Notes: a model not told the origin generated them from the letters alone. DNA of 64,000 nucleotides from Calliopum simillimum (GCA_951812925.1 OX638369.1:64618228-64682227), one strand, 5' to 3'; numbered from the stretch's first letter, positions 1 through 11,910 are shown. Translations and numbers: made by a program.

Positions 1-600
1 TAGTTGCCTTCGAGGGCTATACAACGAGTATAGCGATTTTCCAACTTTTCGATACCACTTTTATATTACGATTTCTCTGTAATATAAAGCTGACTGTCTT
101 TTGGATTCTGGTGTGTAAAAGTGAAGCCATGTTTCATCGATTGTCACATATCAACGATAGAATTCGATTTTATTGCGGTTTAACAGCGGTTTAACACTCC
201 TCTGAAGCATCAATTCGTTTTTGTTTTGGTCGACTGTGAGCTCACGCGGCAGCCACTTTGCAAAGAGCTTTTGCATACCCAAATGTTCGTGTAAAATGGT
301 ACCATTTGATATCTTTACAATGTCAGCTAGCTCGAGCTTCTTCAATTTGCAATCGTTCATAACCAATTTGTGGATTTTTTTTATGTTTTCTGGAAAATCA
401 GGCTAATTTGGGAGTCCACAGCGCTCTGCATCATTTGTGCTGTTACGACCATGTTTAAATTTGGCAATCCATTTGTATCGATGGAGTAGAGTTCGGATAA
501 TGTTTATGACGACATTGTTTGGTTTCCACTGTATTTTTTTCATCAAAACTCGAAGTTCACTTTTTTTTTTACTAACAAAAGTTGCTTCACACTATATGCT
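1..600 (-). pseudogene. mariner transposase relic (irritans-like), cut by the window edge
   Basis: Broken mariner (DD34D) transposase read on the minus strand. In order one sees the N-terminal block 'KFKHGRNSTNDAERC', then 'NIKKIHKLVMND', 'KWLPRELTVDQ', and the catalytic block 'YVTIDETWLHFYTPESKRQ' with the first catalytic Asp near 139-141. From there it jumps straight to the usual C-terminal phrase 'LENRYTRCIALEGN' at the window edge. About 150 residues holding the second and third catalytic Asp are missing, so this is an internally deleted, inactive copy. There are also in-frame stops after 'GLPN' and before 'YVTID'. The longest open piece is 366-151. The 3' TIR lies outside the window and I could not place the 5' TIR. 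Subfamily assignment is from memory of the family; the mariner assignment itself is firm. Confidence 0.9.
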
Positions 601-2319
601 ATAACTCACGAATCAATAGTCCGATTGCTGTCAAATTTATACACGTATCGTTTAAAGGTTAGTACTAAATTAAAATCATATGGAAAAAATTCTAGTAATG
701 CCATCTATGTGTCATCCTACGGACTTATTGAATGTTATATAGAATTTTTTCAAATAAATACCAACAATTTCACACTATCACACACACTTTTTATGAAAAC
801 AGAACCCAATTTTATTCATTTTGACAGAATACCAGCCAATTAATATTATGACATTACTTTTGTCTTTATAAGAACATTCAAATTGTAGTATAAAAATAAA
901 AATAAATATTAAATGCACGGTAAAATTTTGAATCGAAAATGCGCCGAACTAAAATTGAACGTAGAGGTATGGTTCCATGGGCATTTTTTCTTAAAATTTA
1001 ATGAACTTTCACATCAGGGGGTAGCCGAGGTCGGTAAAATTTCGTCCATACAATTTGTCCCGCCCTAATGTTTACATAATGGAATACAAATGCACACCAG
1101 ATGACATAAAGCTATTGTATAATAAAAATAACAATACCAGCAAACGACATCGAAACAACAACAATTTAAGTGTCGAAAGTTCAAAAGTGGAGCAGCTGAT
1201 TAAAATTGAAATTGAGCTGTGACATCATCTGTGGCAAATTTCAAACGCGAAATTACATGAAATTTATGTACATATGGGTACATTTTGTGCCATTAAATCT
1301 AGAAAATTTAATTTTATTAACCTTTTGTCTTTTGATCTAAGTATCAATTAAAATTTTACCACATACGCCTGAATGGACTTACCTCATGCAGCCACATATT
1401 TGATGAAATTTCTGTAGATTTTGGTTGCAAGCACTGTGTCAGTAAGTATCAAAATTAGCACAATTTGTAAGGTTATCGGATGAGAAAATATTTCAACATC
1501 ATTTAAATTTTCTAAAGAAAGCAATATCCTGAAATTCTGTTTATTTTTTTTTTTTTTGAGAGAGAATGTGTGGATACCATTAATTTAATAAATCGAACCA
1601 TTGAGTTAATTTGATGTACTACTAATCCAATTATATGCAATATGTTTTTGTGGGTCTATTAGATCCCTTTTCCAAAAACTGGGTTAGGTTAGGCTAAAAC
1701 TGGGTTATAATGGGTTAAAATATTCTACAAAAATATGGGTCACCGAAGTCAAGAAATGCTTAAAACTTAAGAATATTGTATAAAAAAGTGTAAAAAAAAT
1801 GCAATGTGGGAGGGGTTGATTGGTTTAGATAATTTTCTGGCTTTCGCGATGAAATTTCGACTTTTTAGTTTTTAGCAACTACTTAGTAATGAAATTTTAT
1901 AGTCAATATTTGTGTAGTACACACTAACTCTGTTTGGCTCTATGCTCCTCGTAGGAGTTAAAGGAGAATACATACATACATACACACTGACTCCATATTC
2001 TCCTGTTTTAGGAGTAGTTTCTGCACCTTTTTAAGAAAAGGGTAAAAATTACCCACATGAAGGAGCTTTAGAGGATCACAGTTTTCTACAAAAATATTCC
2101 TTGTAATACCATACAAAAGTTTGCTGAACACATTATGCACAATATGTCGAATGCGTTAAAAAGGGGAAACTTTGACCCCCCTAAAAAAAATTGAGACGTA
2201 AACTTTCAAAACGACGAAACACGTATATATTTTGTTGGTCTCCTTTACCAAAATCCGTAGTCAGAACCTTGTTATTTTGTAAAAAAACTGAATTTTTTGC
2301 ACAGTGTAATCAAATTATA
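601..2319. other. no gene seen; AT-rich filler
   Basis: No coding signal. The first ~100 bases may be mariner 5' leader. A short degenerate 'GGGTTAGG/GGGTTATAA' stretch lies at 1680-1720 and a T-run at 1541-1558. Confidence 0.5.
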
Positions 2320-2562
2320 TTCAGGCATGTTCTGAAATCCGATTCACTTCGGAATCGGAATGAAAGCAATCTTCAAGAGCTCTGCATTGCGACAAATAAG
2401 ATGGAATAGAATTTGTCTTTCAACAAATACAATTTGCTAATGGTTCCTATTCGATTTACCGAAACATAAATCCGATTTGGAGTTAATTACCGAAATGCGG
2501 AGCTCTTGAAAATTGCTTTCATTCCGTTTCCGAAGTTAATCGGATTTCAGAACATGCCTGAA
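2320..2562. mobile_element. palindromic MITE, TA target duplication
   Basis: Two inverted arms of about 75 bp start 'TTCAGGCATGTTCTG' and end 'CAGAACATGCCTGAA'; they share 'ATCGGATTTCAGAAC'-type and 'GAGCTCTTGAA'-type inner blocks. TA flanks both ends (2318-2319 and 2563-2564), as for Tc1/mariner-mobilised MITEs. No coding capacity. Confidence 0.8.
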
Positions 2563-3255
2563 TAAGTGAGTAATTTTATTATTTTGCCTATAACATCGAA
2601 TGCAGGGACAAACTTTTTCATTTACTGCGACGAAATATTTCTCCATTCACAACTAAAAACCAACTTATTGTTAGTATGCATATAATACTAGATATTGTTG
2701 TGGAAATGGTAGCAGTAAGCTCAACATCTTGTTAACTACCTTAAAAAGAAAAAAAAAAAAACACCTATTAATTATGTAAATATTTTTGCAAAAAACAAAA
2801 AAAAAAAAAGAATTGAGACAAAGATAAACTTTTATTGTAGTGTGGGTGTGTTTGTGTTTCTTTTAATGACTTGGTAACACTGGCTACTGCTTGTAAGCGA
2901 CTTTATCACTTATTCATCATCATCACAACAAAAATAATAACAACAACACTGACATAATGCAAATTATGCGATATTAAAATTTTAATGAAATCTTTCATTT
3001 GATTTCTGGCAAATGTCATGCACATGAATGAAACAAAGCCAAAAGAGAGAAGAGGAAATAAACTGAAAATTGTTCAATGTTGTCTTGTTATTTTTTATCA
3101 TTGTTGATGACATTTTTCATATCGATAAGATTAAGAAAAGTTTAAGTTGGTGTGTTTGGAACAAATTAAAGAAACTTACAAAAAAGAACAAACTTTAATT
3201 TCTACTGTAACATCCGCTATTCATGAAATTCTATAGACTATTTTCTTCAAATTTT
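2563..3255. other. no gene seen; possible unique non-coding DNA
   Basis: A-runs at 2747-2761 and 2797-2809. 2880-3070 is less repetitive and carries 'ATGCAAAT'-like and homeodomain-type AT motifs; it could be an ancestral non-coding element, but nothing proves this. Confidence 0.3.
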
Positions 3256-3390
3256 AAGTTAGGATATCTTAGGGTCCAGACATGATGGGGAATTCTGTGA
3301 CCGGATTCGGATTCAGAATTGAAAAGTACATTGGGAATGACTATTTTTTGTATCTGTTTGTAGTTTGTTTTTTTTTTTCTTTATAATACG
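3256..3390. repeat. relic of the CAC-element internal sequence
   Basis: 'TTAGGATATCTTAGG' followed by 'CCGGATTCGGATTCAGAATTG' split over 3300-3322, then 'TTTTTTGTATCTGTTTGTAG', matches in order the right half of the elements at 27.3-30.8 kb and 62.3-63.1 kb, but degraded. No ends visible. Confidence 0.5.
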
Positions 3391-3841
3391 AAACAATTAA
3401 ATTTTTGAAGAAAAGGTCAGAAATGAATTAAAACTCTAAAACTTCTCAATAGTACGGAAAAGAAAAAATTGCTGCGGTTTTGAAACTTGCCACAGTTATC
3501 AATCAAGCTTGAAAAACTTTATTATTAACCCCCTCCTTGAGTTGTAGCTGCACCGAGAAAACAATATGAATATGAGTATATACCAAAATTTGATAATAAT
3601 TAACAAATGATATATTTTATATAGGCGAATCGAATATTTGATATTATTTCATGAACGGCATATTTGAGCAATATTATTGGTTCAACCGTATATTTCTTAA
3701 TAATTACCAAGTATACTTATGTTTGAATCTTGTGATCGTTTATTATTATTCATTTTTTTTATAAAATCGAAACTGTTATGGCAAGATTTGCCAGGATCAC
3801 GTCGACCTAATTAAAATAAAATATTTGTTATAAATTAAAAA

Positions 3842-3895
3842 AACCAAAAAATAGCTTTGGCCTGGCCAATCATTAAATACCATTCACTGCAGTAT
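3842..3895 (-). repeat. INE-1-like Helitron 3' fragment
   Basis: 'TAGCTTTGGCCTGGCCAA' followed by 'CATTAAATACC' and 'CACTGCAGTATTTT' matches the terminal hairpin region of the long copies (for example 45679-45722). The CTAG end and the rest of the element are lost. Confidence 0.7.
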
Positions 3896-4372
3896 TTTTT
3901 TTTTTTTATTTGTACGGGACCTCTTTAATGTAACCCTCTTCACTTCAAGGTGGTCGATAGTTTTTTACTGGTATAATGGCTATGTTGCATCAAATAATTT
4001 TTTTGTTTCTGGACTAGCGATCGCTACTTTTATCTCTCTCTGTTATGCATTTGGTGTAAAATTTCAAACAACATACAGCGATAATCCACAAACGTCAAGG
4101 AATTGTAATTGGCTGCGAACTTTTTCTGTTCGATTAAATCTTTGAAAATCACAGAAAAATTTAGTTTTGCTAACTTTATGTTTTGCTTATGATTTGGTTT
4201 TTGGTGTTTATAATACTGCTTCTTGACGTATATCCCATCGCCTCATATGAATTAAGCCATTTGTAAGTGAGTAATGCTATGTGACAGGATTATAAGCAAA
4301 ATCTACAAAAATATTTGCAAACATTGTAAATTTGTGGAAATGGGTATTGATATATTTTAAAAACGTTTAAAA
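3896..4372. other. no gene seen
   Basis: Possibly degraded INE-1 units at first ('ACGGGACCTCTTTAATGTA'); otherwise nothing recognisable. Confidence 0.4.
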
Positions 4373-4640
4373 TCTATTATATAAAAATCAGATTTTGTTT
4401 GTTATTTGTGGACTCGGAACTAACTGACCGATTTAAATGAGATTTTCACAGTACCTTGGTATTAGAAAAGTCTATATCATAGGCTAAAAAACGACGCCTC
4501 CCTAAAAATCAATTCGTAATATCTCTCAAACTACATACTTTACGCAGATAACGGAAATTTGGTACAAGTTTAAAGTGCATTAGAACAAATAGTTTTCAGT
4601 GAAAATCATCATATGTAAAATGGAAGTTTTAAAACGATAC
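4373..4640 (+). mobile_element. Helitron-like 5' end fragment
   Basis: Begins TC after an A ('A|TCTATTATATAAAAATCAG'). It continues with T/G-rich 'TTTTGTTTGTTATTTG', then 'CTAACTGACCGATTTAAATG' and 'GAGATTTTCACAGTACC', the usual start of insect Helitrons. No matching CTAG terminus was found before 5561, so the 3' half is missing or diverged. Confidence 0.5.
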
Positions 4641-5561
4641 AAGCAGCATGTTTAGGGTTTTCTTGTATGGGTGCATAATGTCCCTGTTCAATCCTCACAT
4701 TTTTTTCGATACAATGTAAATTCATATTTCAGGTGCAGAATTCTTGAATGTGGGGTGCGACGTTCCATCATTACCGTGGCCGAAGGATAGGCGCAGATAT
4801 GATGAAAATATGGTTTCGATATATTTAGTCAAACATCCGCACCAACAACCATTTTATTAAGTAAGAAGAAGAAGATTAAGTTTGGAGCAAACCTAGCTTG
4901 TCATTGTTTTGTATGATATGGAACATACACTATATTATTACTTATCTGATAAAAAATCTCGAAAAGTAATTTAGTTCCATTTTTGAAATTTTGTTGATGG
5001 TACTTTTTCGGCCCAGTTTTTTCTATTAAAGTTCAAATTTTCATTTTCGATTTTCTCGAAATAAATATGTAAAAGAGCGATAGAAATCCACGAATATTCA
5101 GGCGACTATATCCGCATCAAAATAGTTTAGCATTTGAAACTGAAATTCCTTTCATTCCTTAATTTTTTTGGATTATGTATTAATTTTTCGGTAATTCTAG
5201 TTTTAAATGAAACCATTAACCGCATTTAATTAGTCTACCACAACTGCAAATCAATAAAACAAAATAAAAAAAAAACATTTAATCGAGTTTTGATGCAGTA
5301 ATTCAAGTTTCAGCCATAATTTAATGGCTTTCCCAAATATTTGATCACAAACATGTTAACACGGGCCAACGTGACAAACCACACTTAAGAGTAAAATTTA
5401 TTTGCATTTCAAACTAAAACAATCCAAATTTGATGCCATTTTTTACTAAACATTTGTTTTGGTCACTTATGAAATTTGTTTTTATAAAACAATGCGTATA
5501 TAACAAGTATTTTGTTGTTTTTTTTTATCGCGTTATTAGTTTTATTTTAAATATTCATATA
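4641..5561. other. no gene seen
   Basis: May include remains of the Helitron starting at 4373. A short AAG-rich tract lies at 4863-4877. Otherwise AT-rich sequence without recognisable structure. Confidence 0.4.
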
Positions 5562-5607
5562 CAGCCTTGGCCAAAAGTATAAGGCACCCCAAAAAATGCA
5601 TAATGCA

Positions 5608-6951
5608 TCTATACTTCTATACTTTTTATATAAAATTGCTATATGAAAACCCTATGTAACTCTATTTTGCAAAATATGTATACCGAACCGATTTTAATAT
5701 TTTTTTTTTAAAACACACGGGTGTTCAAAACATTTTTTAACCCTCAAATTGCATCACTCAGCATATTCGTCTATTTTCTTGTTCGGGGTACTTTTCTAAT
5801 CATATTAAAAAAAATTAAGAACATCCGTCGGGCGCTTTTTTTTTAATCGAATTTTCCTTTTTTGGCAAAGTTGAGTTAAGTCAAGAATAACATGCGAAAA
5901 CTAAAATCAATAAAAAGGAACACGAATAGTCATTTTTAACTAATTTTTGAATGCTAAATTCAGATCCGTTAACAAAATTGCTCTATCGCTACAGAATTTT
6001 GAGATATCCTAAACCAAAAATTACCAAAATATAAGATTTTACGTGTATTTTTTCTACTTTTGAGGTTATGTAACAAGACAGTGTAATACTTTGTCATAAA
6101 ACCTGTTATGTTTGTTAAAAAGTACATATCTTTATCTACAAAACTCTTTTTAAATTATATCAATATCTTTTTTTTTCTTGGAGTTATCCTAACCTAAAAA
6201 TTTCAAAAGAAATAAAAACCTGATTTTTGACTATGTTGGAGGCGCACGAAATTTTTTTGGTCTATATTGGTCTGTATTGGATAGTTACCGATATATAGGA
6301 TATTTTTTGATAAACTTGGACTTTAACCAAGAAATCGATGTGTTTCAATGTTTTTTGAAACTTTTAGACCTTTTTCGCTATTTTTAGACTTTTACCGATT
6401 TTTTTATTTATTTATTGATTTAAATTGTTCGAAGAAGAACTTGGTCTCTATCATGCCACTTATTCATAATAATAACAACCAAGTACAATTATTTCTTCGA
6501 TGTTTTCCAAAACTTTTGGACTTTTACCGATTTTAGGACGTTTTTCTACATTTTTGGACCTTTACCGATATTTAGCATGTTTTTCAATATTTTTCGAAAC
6601 TTTGGGACTTTTACCTATTTTTCCGATGTATTTCAATATTTTTTTTATACTTTTGGACTTTTATCTATATTTTAGATGTTTTTCGATAAATTTGGACTTT
6701 TGCCGATTTAATCGATGTATTTCGATACTTTTGGACCTTTGACCATATTTTGCATGTTTTTCTATACACTAGGACTAGGATATTTTTTTATACTTTTGAA
6801 CTTTGCGATACTTTTGGAACTTTACCGATAAAATAAATATATTGGAAATTCTGTTTGTGGAACATTATTTTAAAAAATAGTTTTCGTTATTAGCTTTATA
6901 GTACAATCTGGCTTTTTTTAAAACCCGTGCAACGCCGGGTAAAACAGCTAG
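5608..6951 (+). mobile_element. non-autonomous Helitron with intact ends
   Basis: Starts 'TCTATACTTCTATAC' directly after an A. It ends 'CCCGTGCAACGCCGGGTAAA' then 'ACAGCTAG' directly before a T, which gives the Helitron A^T insertion, a GC hairpin about 10 nt from the end, and a CTAG terminus. Removing it rejoins the host MITE arm exactly ('ATGCA' + 'TGTTTTTCTAATTGAG', matching the opposite arm near 7535-7555). No Rep/helicase frame is present. Contains degenerate repeats (6340-6850) and a copy of the bipartite module (5956-6014). Confidence 0.85.
6340..6850 (+). repeat. degenerate tandem repeat inside the Helitron
   Basis: About eight diverged units of roughly 55-65 bp built on 'TTTGGACTTTTACCGAT' + 'GATGTTTTTCAATATTTTT'. 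Open frames here (6348-6536, 6500-6742) only reflect this repeat. Confidence 0.7.
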
Positions 6952-7610
6952 TGTTTTTCTAATTGAGCAATGAATAAATGCTTATCATGAATACGATGTC
7001 GGGTTCATTAACCATTACATAAAACATTAAGCGGCATTTTTTATGGTCATAAAACAAATGGTGATCTGAAACAAAAGGCTCGGTTTTATCGGCTCTTTAT
7101 TGGTCAATGTTTTTTAATTATTTTTTCGGTACTCGAAGGAGTAAGAAAGCTTTGATTTCTGTTTCACTCAAAAATTTGACAACTAATCGATTGTATAATG
7201 TCAAAAATAAGCGATTAGAGCTAGAAAATCAATAGTAAATTGGCCAAAAGTGTAAAGCACCCCGTAATTTACTACTGATTTTCTAACTTTTATCGCTTAT
7301 TTTTGGCATTGTAAAATCGACAAGTTGTCAAATTTTTGACTAAAATAGGAATAAAAACTTTTTTACTCCTTCGAGTAACGAAAAAAAATTAAAAACCATT
7401 GACCAATAAAGTGCCGAAAAAACCGAGCCTTTTGTTTAAGATCACCATTTGTTTTATGACCTTAAAAAATGCCGCTTAATATTTAATGTAATGGTTAATA
7501 AACCCGACATCGTATTCATGATAACCATTTATTCATTTCTCAATTAGAAAAGCATGAAGTATGCACTTTTTTGGGTGCCCTATACTTTTGGCCAAGGCTG
7601 TATATTAGTG

Positions 7611-7712
7611 TTGTTGCTGATATCAGCTCAGCATCAGCAATCAGCTGATAATCAGCATAAAATAAATATCAGCATCCTGATATAATTGCTGATATAATAC
7701 TTATATCAGCGC
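7611..7712. repeat. ATCAGC-rich cluster, possible hAT subterminal region
   Basis: Eight or more copies of ATCAGC or its complement within 100 bp after 'TAGTGTTGTTGCTGATATC'. This looks like the terminus of a hAT element with subterminal repeats, but no opposite end was found. Confidence 0.35.
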
Positions 7713-8000
7713 ATCATTGTTGGAGTAAATTATTTAACTGAAAGCTGCTTCCGAGAAGTGTGGAAAAGAAGCGCATCTTTAAAAGCATATTCAATTTTTA
7801 ATTTTATAAATGTGGCTTGGAAAAGAAACCCTAATAAGTACCTCGTATAATCTGTCAAAAGTGATAGAAAAGGTTAGGTTAGCGCGTGAGGTGAACATTG
7901 ACATAATATCTTAAGCTGAATTTAGTCAAAACGTTCCGTTCCCTAACGTGACGTTGCGGTTGCTCGTTGACAAATTCAATTTATAACAACCAAATTTATA

Positions 8001-8116
8001 GCTTAAACACAATTGGAGCGTGATTCTTCGGCTGGCCGCGTAAGCCGAAGCACGGGTTTTCGTTATAAATGGTCAAAATATATGTTTTACAATGAAAAGT
8101 TAAAAGTTAAAATAGA

Positions 8117-8161
<45 letters not shown>

Positions 8162-9204
8162 ATGTTATTTTGTTTAGGAACTTTTTAATGTTATATAGAT
8201 TAATATTATCAGTCTTTTAGTGTAGTGTTTTTAGTTTTAATTGACGCGTTTTTTTCTTTTATGTTAAAAAAAAAAAAAAAAAATGAGTGATACCAACTGA
8301 GTTGGTAGCGAATTTGTGACATTTGTATTTTTATTTGGAGAGCAATACCGAATGATTTAAAAAAAGACTTTTTAAGGACGTGATAAACTGCTTTGCAAAT
8401 TTGCAAGCGTGATAAAAGAACATTTTGTGAAGTGTACTTGAGCGTCATATTGTACTTGGAAACTTCACGTGTTTTTTGGTTTTTAACCTTAAAAATGTCG
8501 TCATTTTGTTTAATACATATGTCTTGTAAATGAACAGTTATATCGGTCGATTATTTGTTACGCAAAATTTCAGTTAATTTTTTTTGCACTAAAAAAATAA
8601 AATGGTCAATTTTACCGTTCGTTGGTAATTAAAAAAAAAAAAAAGAACTTTTAAAATCGCGCGAGAAAATAGAAAAAACACCAGTCTTCCGTTCAGGATT
8701 TGGTATCGGCCTTCCGGATACGTACTGGTGGTACACGCGAAGGACTATAAAAAGGACCTAGAGTCTATGATAGTCCTTTATTGATACTTATGCTGTTCGT
8801 AATGTTCAGCATACAATAAGAAGAAGAAGAAGAAGACAATTGGAGCGTACGACGAATTTCGTCTGACGAATATTCGCTGTCAATATTAAAACACACAAGA
8901 GTATATGAAGTTGAACACAACCGCGAACGACGAAATTAGCCCGACGAAATGTCAAACTGAAAAAATACGTTTTAAATTAAAAATTTTCAGATTTCTTAGT
9001 AGAAATTCAAAGAATATGAGATTTTGTTCAATATTTATTTATTAAAATTGTCATAAGAAAACATAAACAACAATTTAAAATAAAAAAAAACTTTTGCCGT
9101 CGTCACTCTGATTGTGTTTAACAGAGCGAACTTCGTCGACGAATTTTTTTTGACAGCGAATATTCGTCGGGCGAAATTCGTCGTACGCTCCAATTGTGTT
9201 TAAG
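8001..9204. mobile_element. MITE with long GACGAAT-rich TIRs, itself interrupted
   Basis: Ends 'GCTTAAACACAATTGGAGCG' and the inverted copy at 9185-9204; TA on both sides (7999-8000, 9205-9206). The inner TIR continues 'TACGACGAATTTCG' and 'GACGAATATTCGCTGTCAA' (8848-8885 against 9150-9185). The left arm is split by the insertion 8021-8835. Confidence 0.8.
8021..8835 (+). mobile_element. non-LTR retrotransposon-type insertion (3' part or SINE)
   Basis: Flanked by a perfect 12-bp duplication ACAATTGGAGCG (8009-8020 and 8836-8847). It ends in an AAG-repeat tail preceded by a stem-loop (AAGGACTAT near 8740 pairing with ATAGTCCTT near 8770). This is the signature of target-primed reverse transcription. 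It contains a ~40-nt A-run (8118-8158) and a second A-run near 8267-8283, but no reverse-transcriptase frame. I cannot name the clade; it could be a 5'-truncated LINE or a SINE. Confidence 0.75.
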
Positions 9205-9394
9205 CTATTAATTTATTTTATCTGAGAAATGAATTTTCAACGTAGCGTTACGTTGAAAAATCTAATTTCAACAGGTCTCAACGTTGCGTACCGCTACGTA
9301 ACGATTTCACTAATCGCTTACGATCGCTTCTGCCGTTTGACAGATTTTCACAGCCGTCACATTACGGAACGCTACGTGTTGACTAATTCCAGCT

Positions 9395-10591
9395 TTAGAT
9401 CACATGAATCATTTCGAAATGATAGTAAAATCCATAAATTTTGTGATTTAAAATTTTTAAAAAATTTACTTGCATAAATAAATATTAGTCTAGTAAAATT
9501 AGATTCTTAACTTCTGATAAAAAAAAATTAGTGCCAGCCATTTATTTGATTGGAATCGCTTTATTTTGGTGTTTTAAATTATCGACATCGAGATCACTGC
9601 CGCATAAATAGTTAGTTATTCGGACTCAAAAGTCTCGGGTTTTTTGCAAATATCTCGCTAACGGCTATATCTACAAAAATATGTTGGTTCTCAGCTCTGA
9701 AAATTTCCCATCAAAAAGTTGTTGAAATTTAAATTTTAAAGATAAGAATTTTTTCAGTCTTCACCATGGTTTCGAGTTCATGTTCTTTGAAATGGACTTC
9801 TGAGCAACTTTTATTTTTTCTATACAAATCTGAACCAGTTAAATGTATTTATTTATCTTATTTGTTTATAATAAAGCCTTTGTCACGCAATTAAAAACAC
9901 TAGTCAAAATTATGCATATTTCATAAACGATATTACTGCATTTTTTATTTTTATGAGGGTGGATTATTAACTTTTTGCACAAAAGTTTCGTTGTCAAATA
10001 TATTTCGTCAAAAAAAAAAAAAAATTAAAAAATATATGCATAGATATAAAAAAAAAAATTTATGCATTTTTGTTTTGAATATTTTCATGTCAATTTTGCA
10101 TATTCACTTTCGTTGCCCTTGAATTTTAGTATTTTCCGGTTGACAAACTTTAGAAAATGACAAAATTATTTTACAAACATTTCTTTGTTGTTTCGAATTA
10201 GTTTGCATATTTTAAAATATCGTGACAAAAACACCGGGAGCTATAAATGATGGAATATTTTTAACATTACATTATTTTGCTACTATTAAGTTGAATCAAA
10301 ATGAGTTGGTAATAGAAACAAAAGCGCAAATTCATAGAACATTTGTTTAATATTATGGGTAATAGTAGTTGCGTGCGATTTACATGAAATAATGAGGGAG
10401 AGGATCCAGATAAAAATATAAATATGTACATTAGGGTGGCCGTTTCACGGCTTTAAATTTCAATGATGGATGGTGGTAAATCGACTCAAGTGTTGAAAAT
10501 AAATTTGCCTGATTTTCATATCAGTGTACGTTGATCCATCACGCCCATTTTCTGTACTAAATGTCATGCATCTAGCTTTATTCTTTTGGCC
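9395..10591. other. no gene seen
   Basis: AT-rich. A lone 'TACATTAGGGTGGCC' at 10431-10445 resembles the TIR of the 49.1-kb MITE but has no partner. Confidence 0.4.
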
Positions 10592-11331
10592 GCACGGAGA
10601 AAAAAAAATAGTACTTGCTACTTTATGTCTCATAAATTTTACCAGAATTTCAAATCAGAATAGTGACAACTTCACACCGAAGTAAGATTCACCTTACTGT
10701 TTTAGTCAATTCAGAATGTATGTTTCCTAGTAATTTTTATGAAAAAATTGCCGTGATATTTACCTTACTGTATAGTTCAAACAACAAAAAAAAAAAAACA
10801 AAAAAAAAAATAAGAAAAAATTAACTGACCGGCGCCGGGGTACGAACCCTGGCCCTTCAGTATGATAGTCAGATACATTTCCTCAGCGCTGCTTTCGCAA
10901 GTGATGTAGAAGCAAAAAAATTTGTTTATAAAGAAAATGTCTGTCCAAAAATAGAAATTGTTACTAAAATTATAAAAGTCAAAATGATTTTATATTTTTA
11001 TGATAATTACCTTACTCGAGTGGGGTGACAATTATGACACTCATTTTTGTGCGTGAAAAAAATAAAGTTATTTTGACTAGCATTATAAATTCAAAATGGT
11101 CATACATTTTTTTTCTGAAAGAGTAAATTACTTTACATAAAGTCATATGTAAAAAATTTGAAGTAAATATTCCTTTATTATTTAACTACATTTTATTTGT
11201 AAATATGACGTTAGGGACCCATCAAATAGTTCTTACGTAAGGTAAATTATGTTTGAAATTTAGTGTTGATTACTTGAATTTTTCGACTAGCCGAGTGGAG
11301 TAAAAATTATGATGCGCATTTTTCTCCGTGC
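10592..11331. mobile_element. TIR element carrying an antisense tRNA-like module
   Basis: Inverted ends 'GCACGGAGAAAAA' and 'TTTTTCTCCGTGC'. Contains repeated 'TTCACCTTACTG/ATTTACCTTACTG' motifs, a near-duplicate inner end (11014-11050 against 11285-11325), a long A-run (10786-10820) and a tRNA-like module (10829-10900). No target duplication visible and superfamily not assigned. Confidence 0.6.
10829..10900 (-). other. tRNA-like module (tRNA-derived, degenerate)
   Basis: On the minus strand a T-arm-like block 'CAGGGTTCGTACCCCGG' with a Pol III B-box (GGTTCGTACCC) follows a weak A-box region 'CAGCGCTGAGGAAATG'. 'CTGACTATCATACTGAAGG' sits where an anticodon arm would be. Acceptor pairing is absent. 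A T-rich tract follows downstream on the same strand. Confidence 0.55.
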
Positions 11332-11910
11332 TTAATCATAATTATCATTCAACAGACAGACGGACACATTTTCCAAAGAGCCAATCATGACTTAACATAA
11401 AAATCTAAAGAATTCATGCATTTTTTTTCGTCATTTGGAGCCGCTTGGCGATCATCCATCATGAGTTCCAAAAAAATTTGGAGCTCGGTATTTATCATAA
11501 GGGCATTGTTGGAAACTTAACATTAGTATTCCATTCTGTTTTAGAAATCATACGACAATCTCTTAACCTTTTAACAAAATAAGGGCTTTAGTAATCATTA
11601 TGCCATGTTCTCTCTGCCTTGGTTAAACAGATTAAAATAAGAAAATCTTTATAAGGACAGATTTCAATTCACACTTTTTACCCTGATCAGTAATAATTTT
11701 GTTGTTAACCAACCCAAGGGGAAAAGAAATGCTGCAAAAACCCTTCTGATGTGCATCTTTTACACCAATAAGCGCTTCCGCACCGTAAGAACTATTCTTT
11801 CTTTTTAACATTGCATGTAAGCGATAAAAAACTTACCGCAGCCCTACCAAAAAAGGGTTTTTGAAGCGCTTATTTGTAAGCGTTTTTTCAATAAAATAAA
11901 GAAAAAAACT
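11332..11910. other. no gene seen; small inverted AGCGCTTC pair
   Basis: 'ATAAGCGCTTCCGCACCG' (11767-11784) and 'TGAAGCGCTTATTTGTAAGC' (11861-11880) are inverted. They may be ends or subterminal motifs of the element carrying the next tRNA-like module. Confidence 0.35.

Larger units (their letters stand above)
5562..7600. mobile_element. palindromic Tc1-like MITE, interrupted by a Helitron
   Basis: Ends are 'CAGCCTTGGCCAAAAGTAT' and its inverted copy 'ATACTTTTGGCCAAGGCTG', flanked by TA on both sides (5560-5561, 7601-7602). Without the Helitron (5608-6951) the element is about 695 bp and almost fully palindromic: 6952-7245 pairs with 7262-7552. The centre (7238-7265) again contains a TIR-like 'TTGGCCAAAAGTGTAAAGCA', as if two half elements fused. 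TA duplication and TIR type point to Tc1/mariner mobilisation. No transposase. Confidence 0.85.
7914..9394. mobile_element. PIF/Harbinger-like TIR element carrying nested insertions
   Basis: Inverted ends 'AGCTGAATTTAGTCAAAACG' and 'AGCTGGAATTAGTCAACACG' (complement of 9375-9394) are flanked by TTA on both sides (7911-7913, 9395-9397). A 3-bp TTA duplication suits PIF/Harbinger. About 280 bp of own sequence remains around element 8001-9204. Interior GTWACG-rich sequence gives the open frame 9229-9477, which I regard as non-coding. Confidence 0.65.

Noticed and set aside
9229..9477. 82-codon frame within the Harbinger-like element
   Set aside because: Lies in GTAACG-type repetitive DNA and overlaps the element's right TIR.
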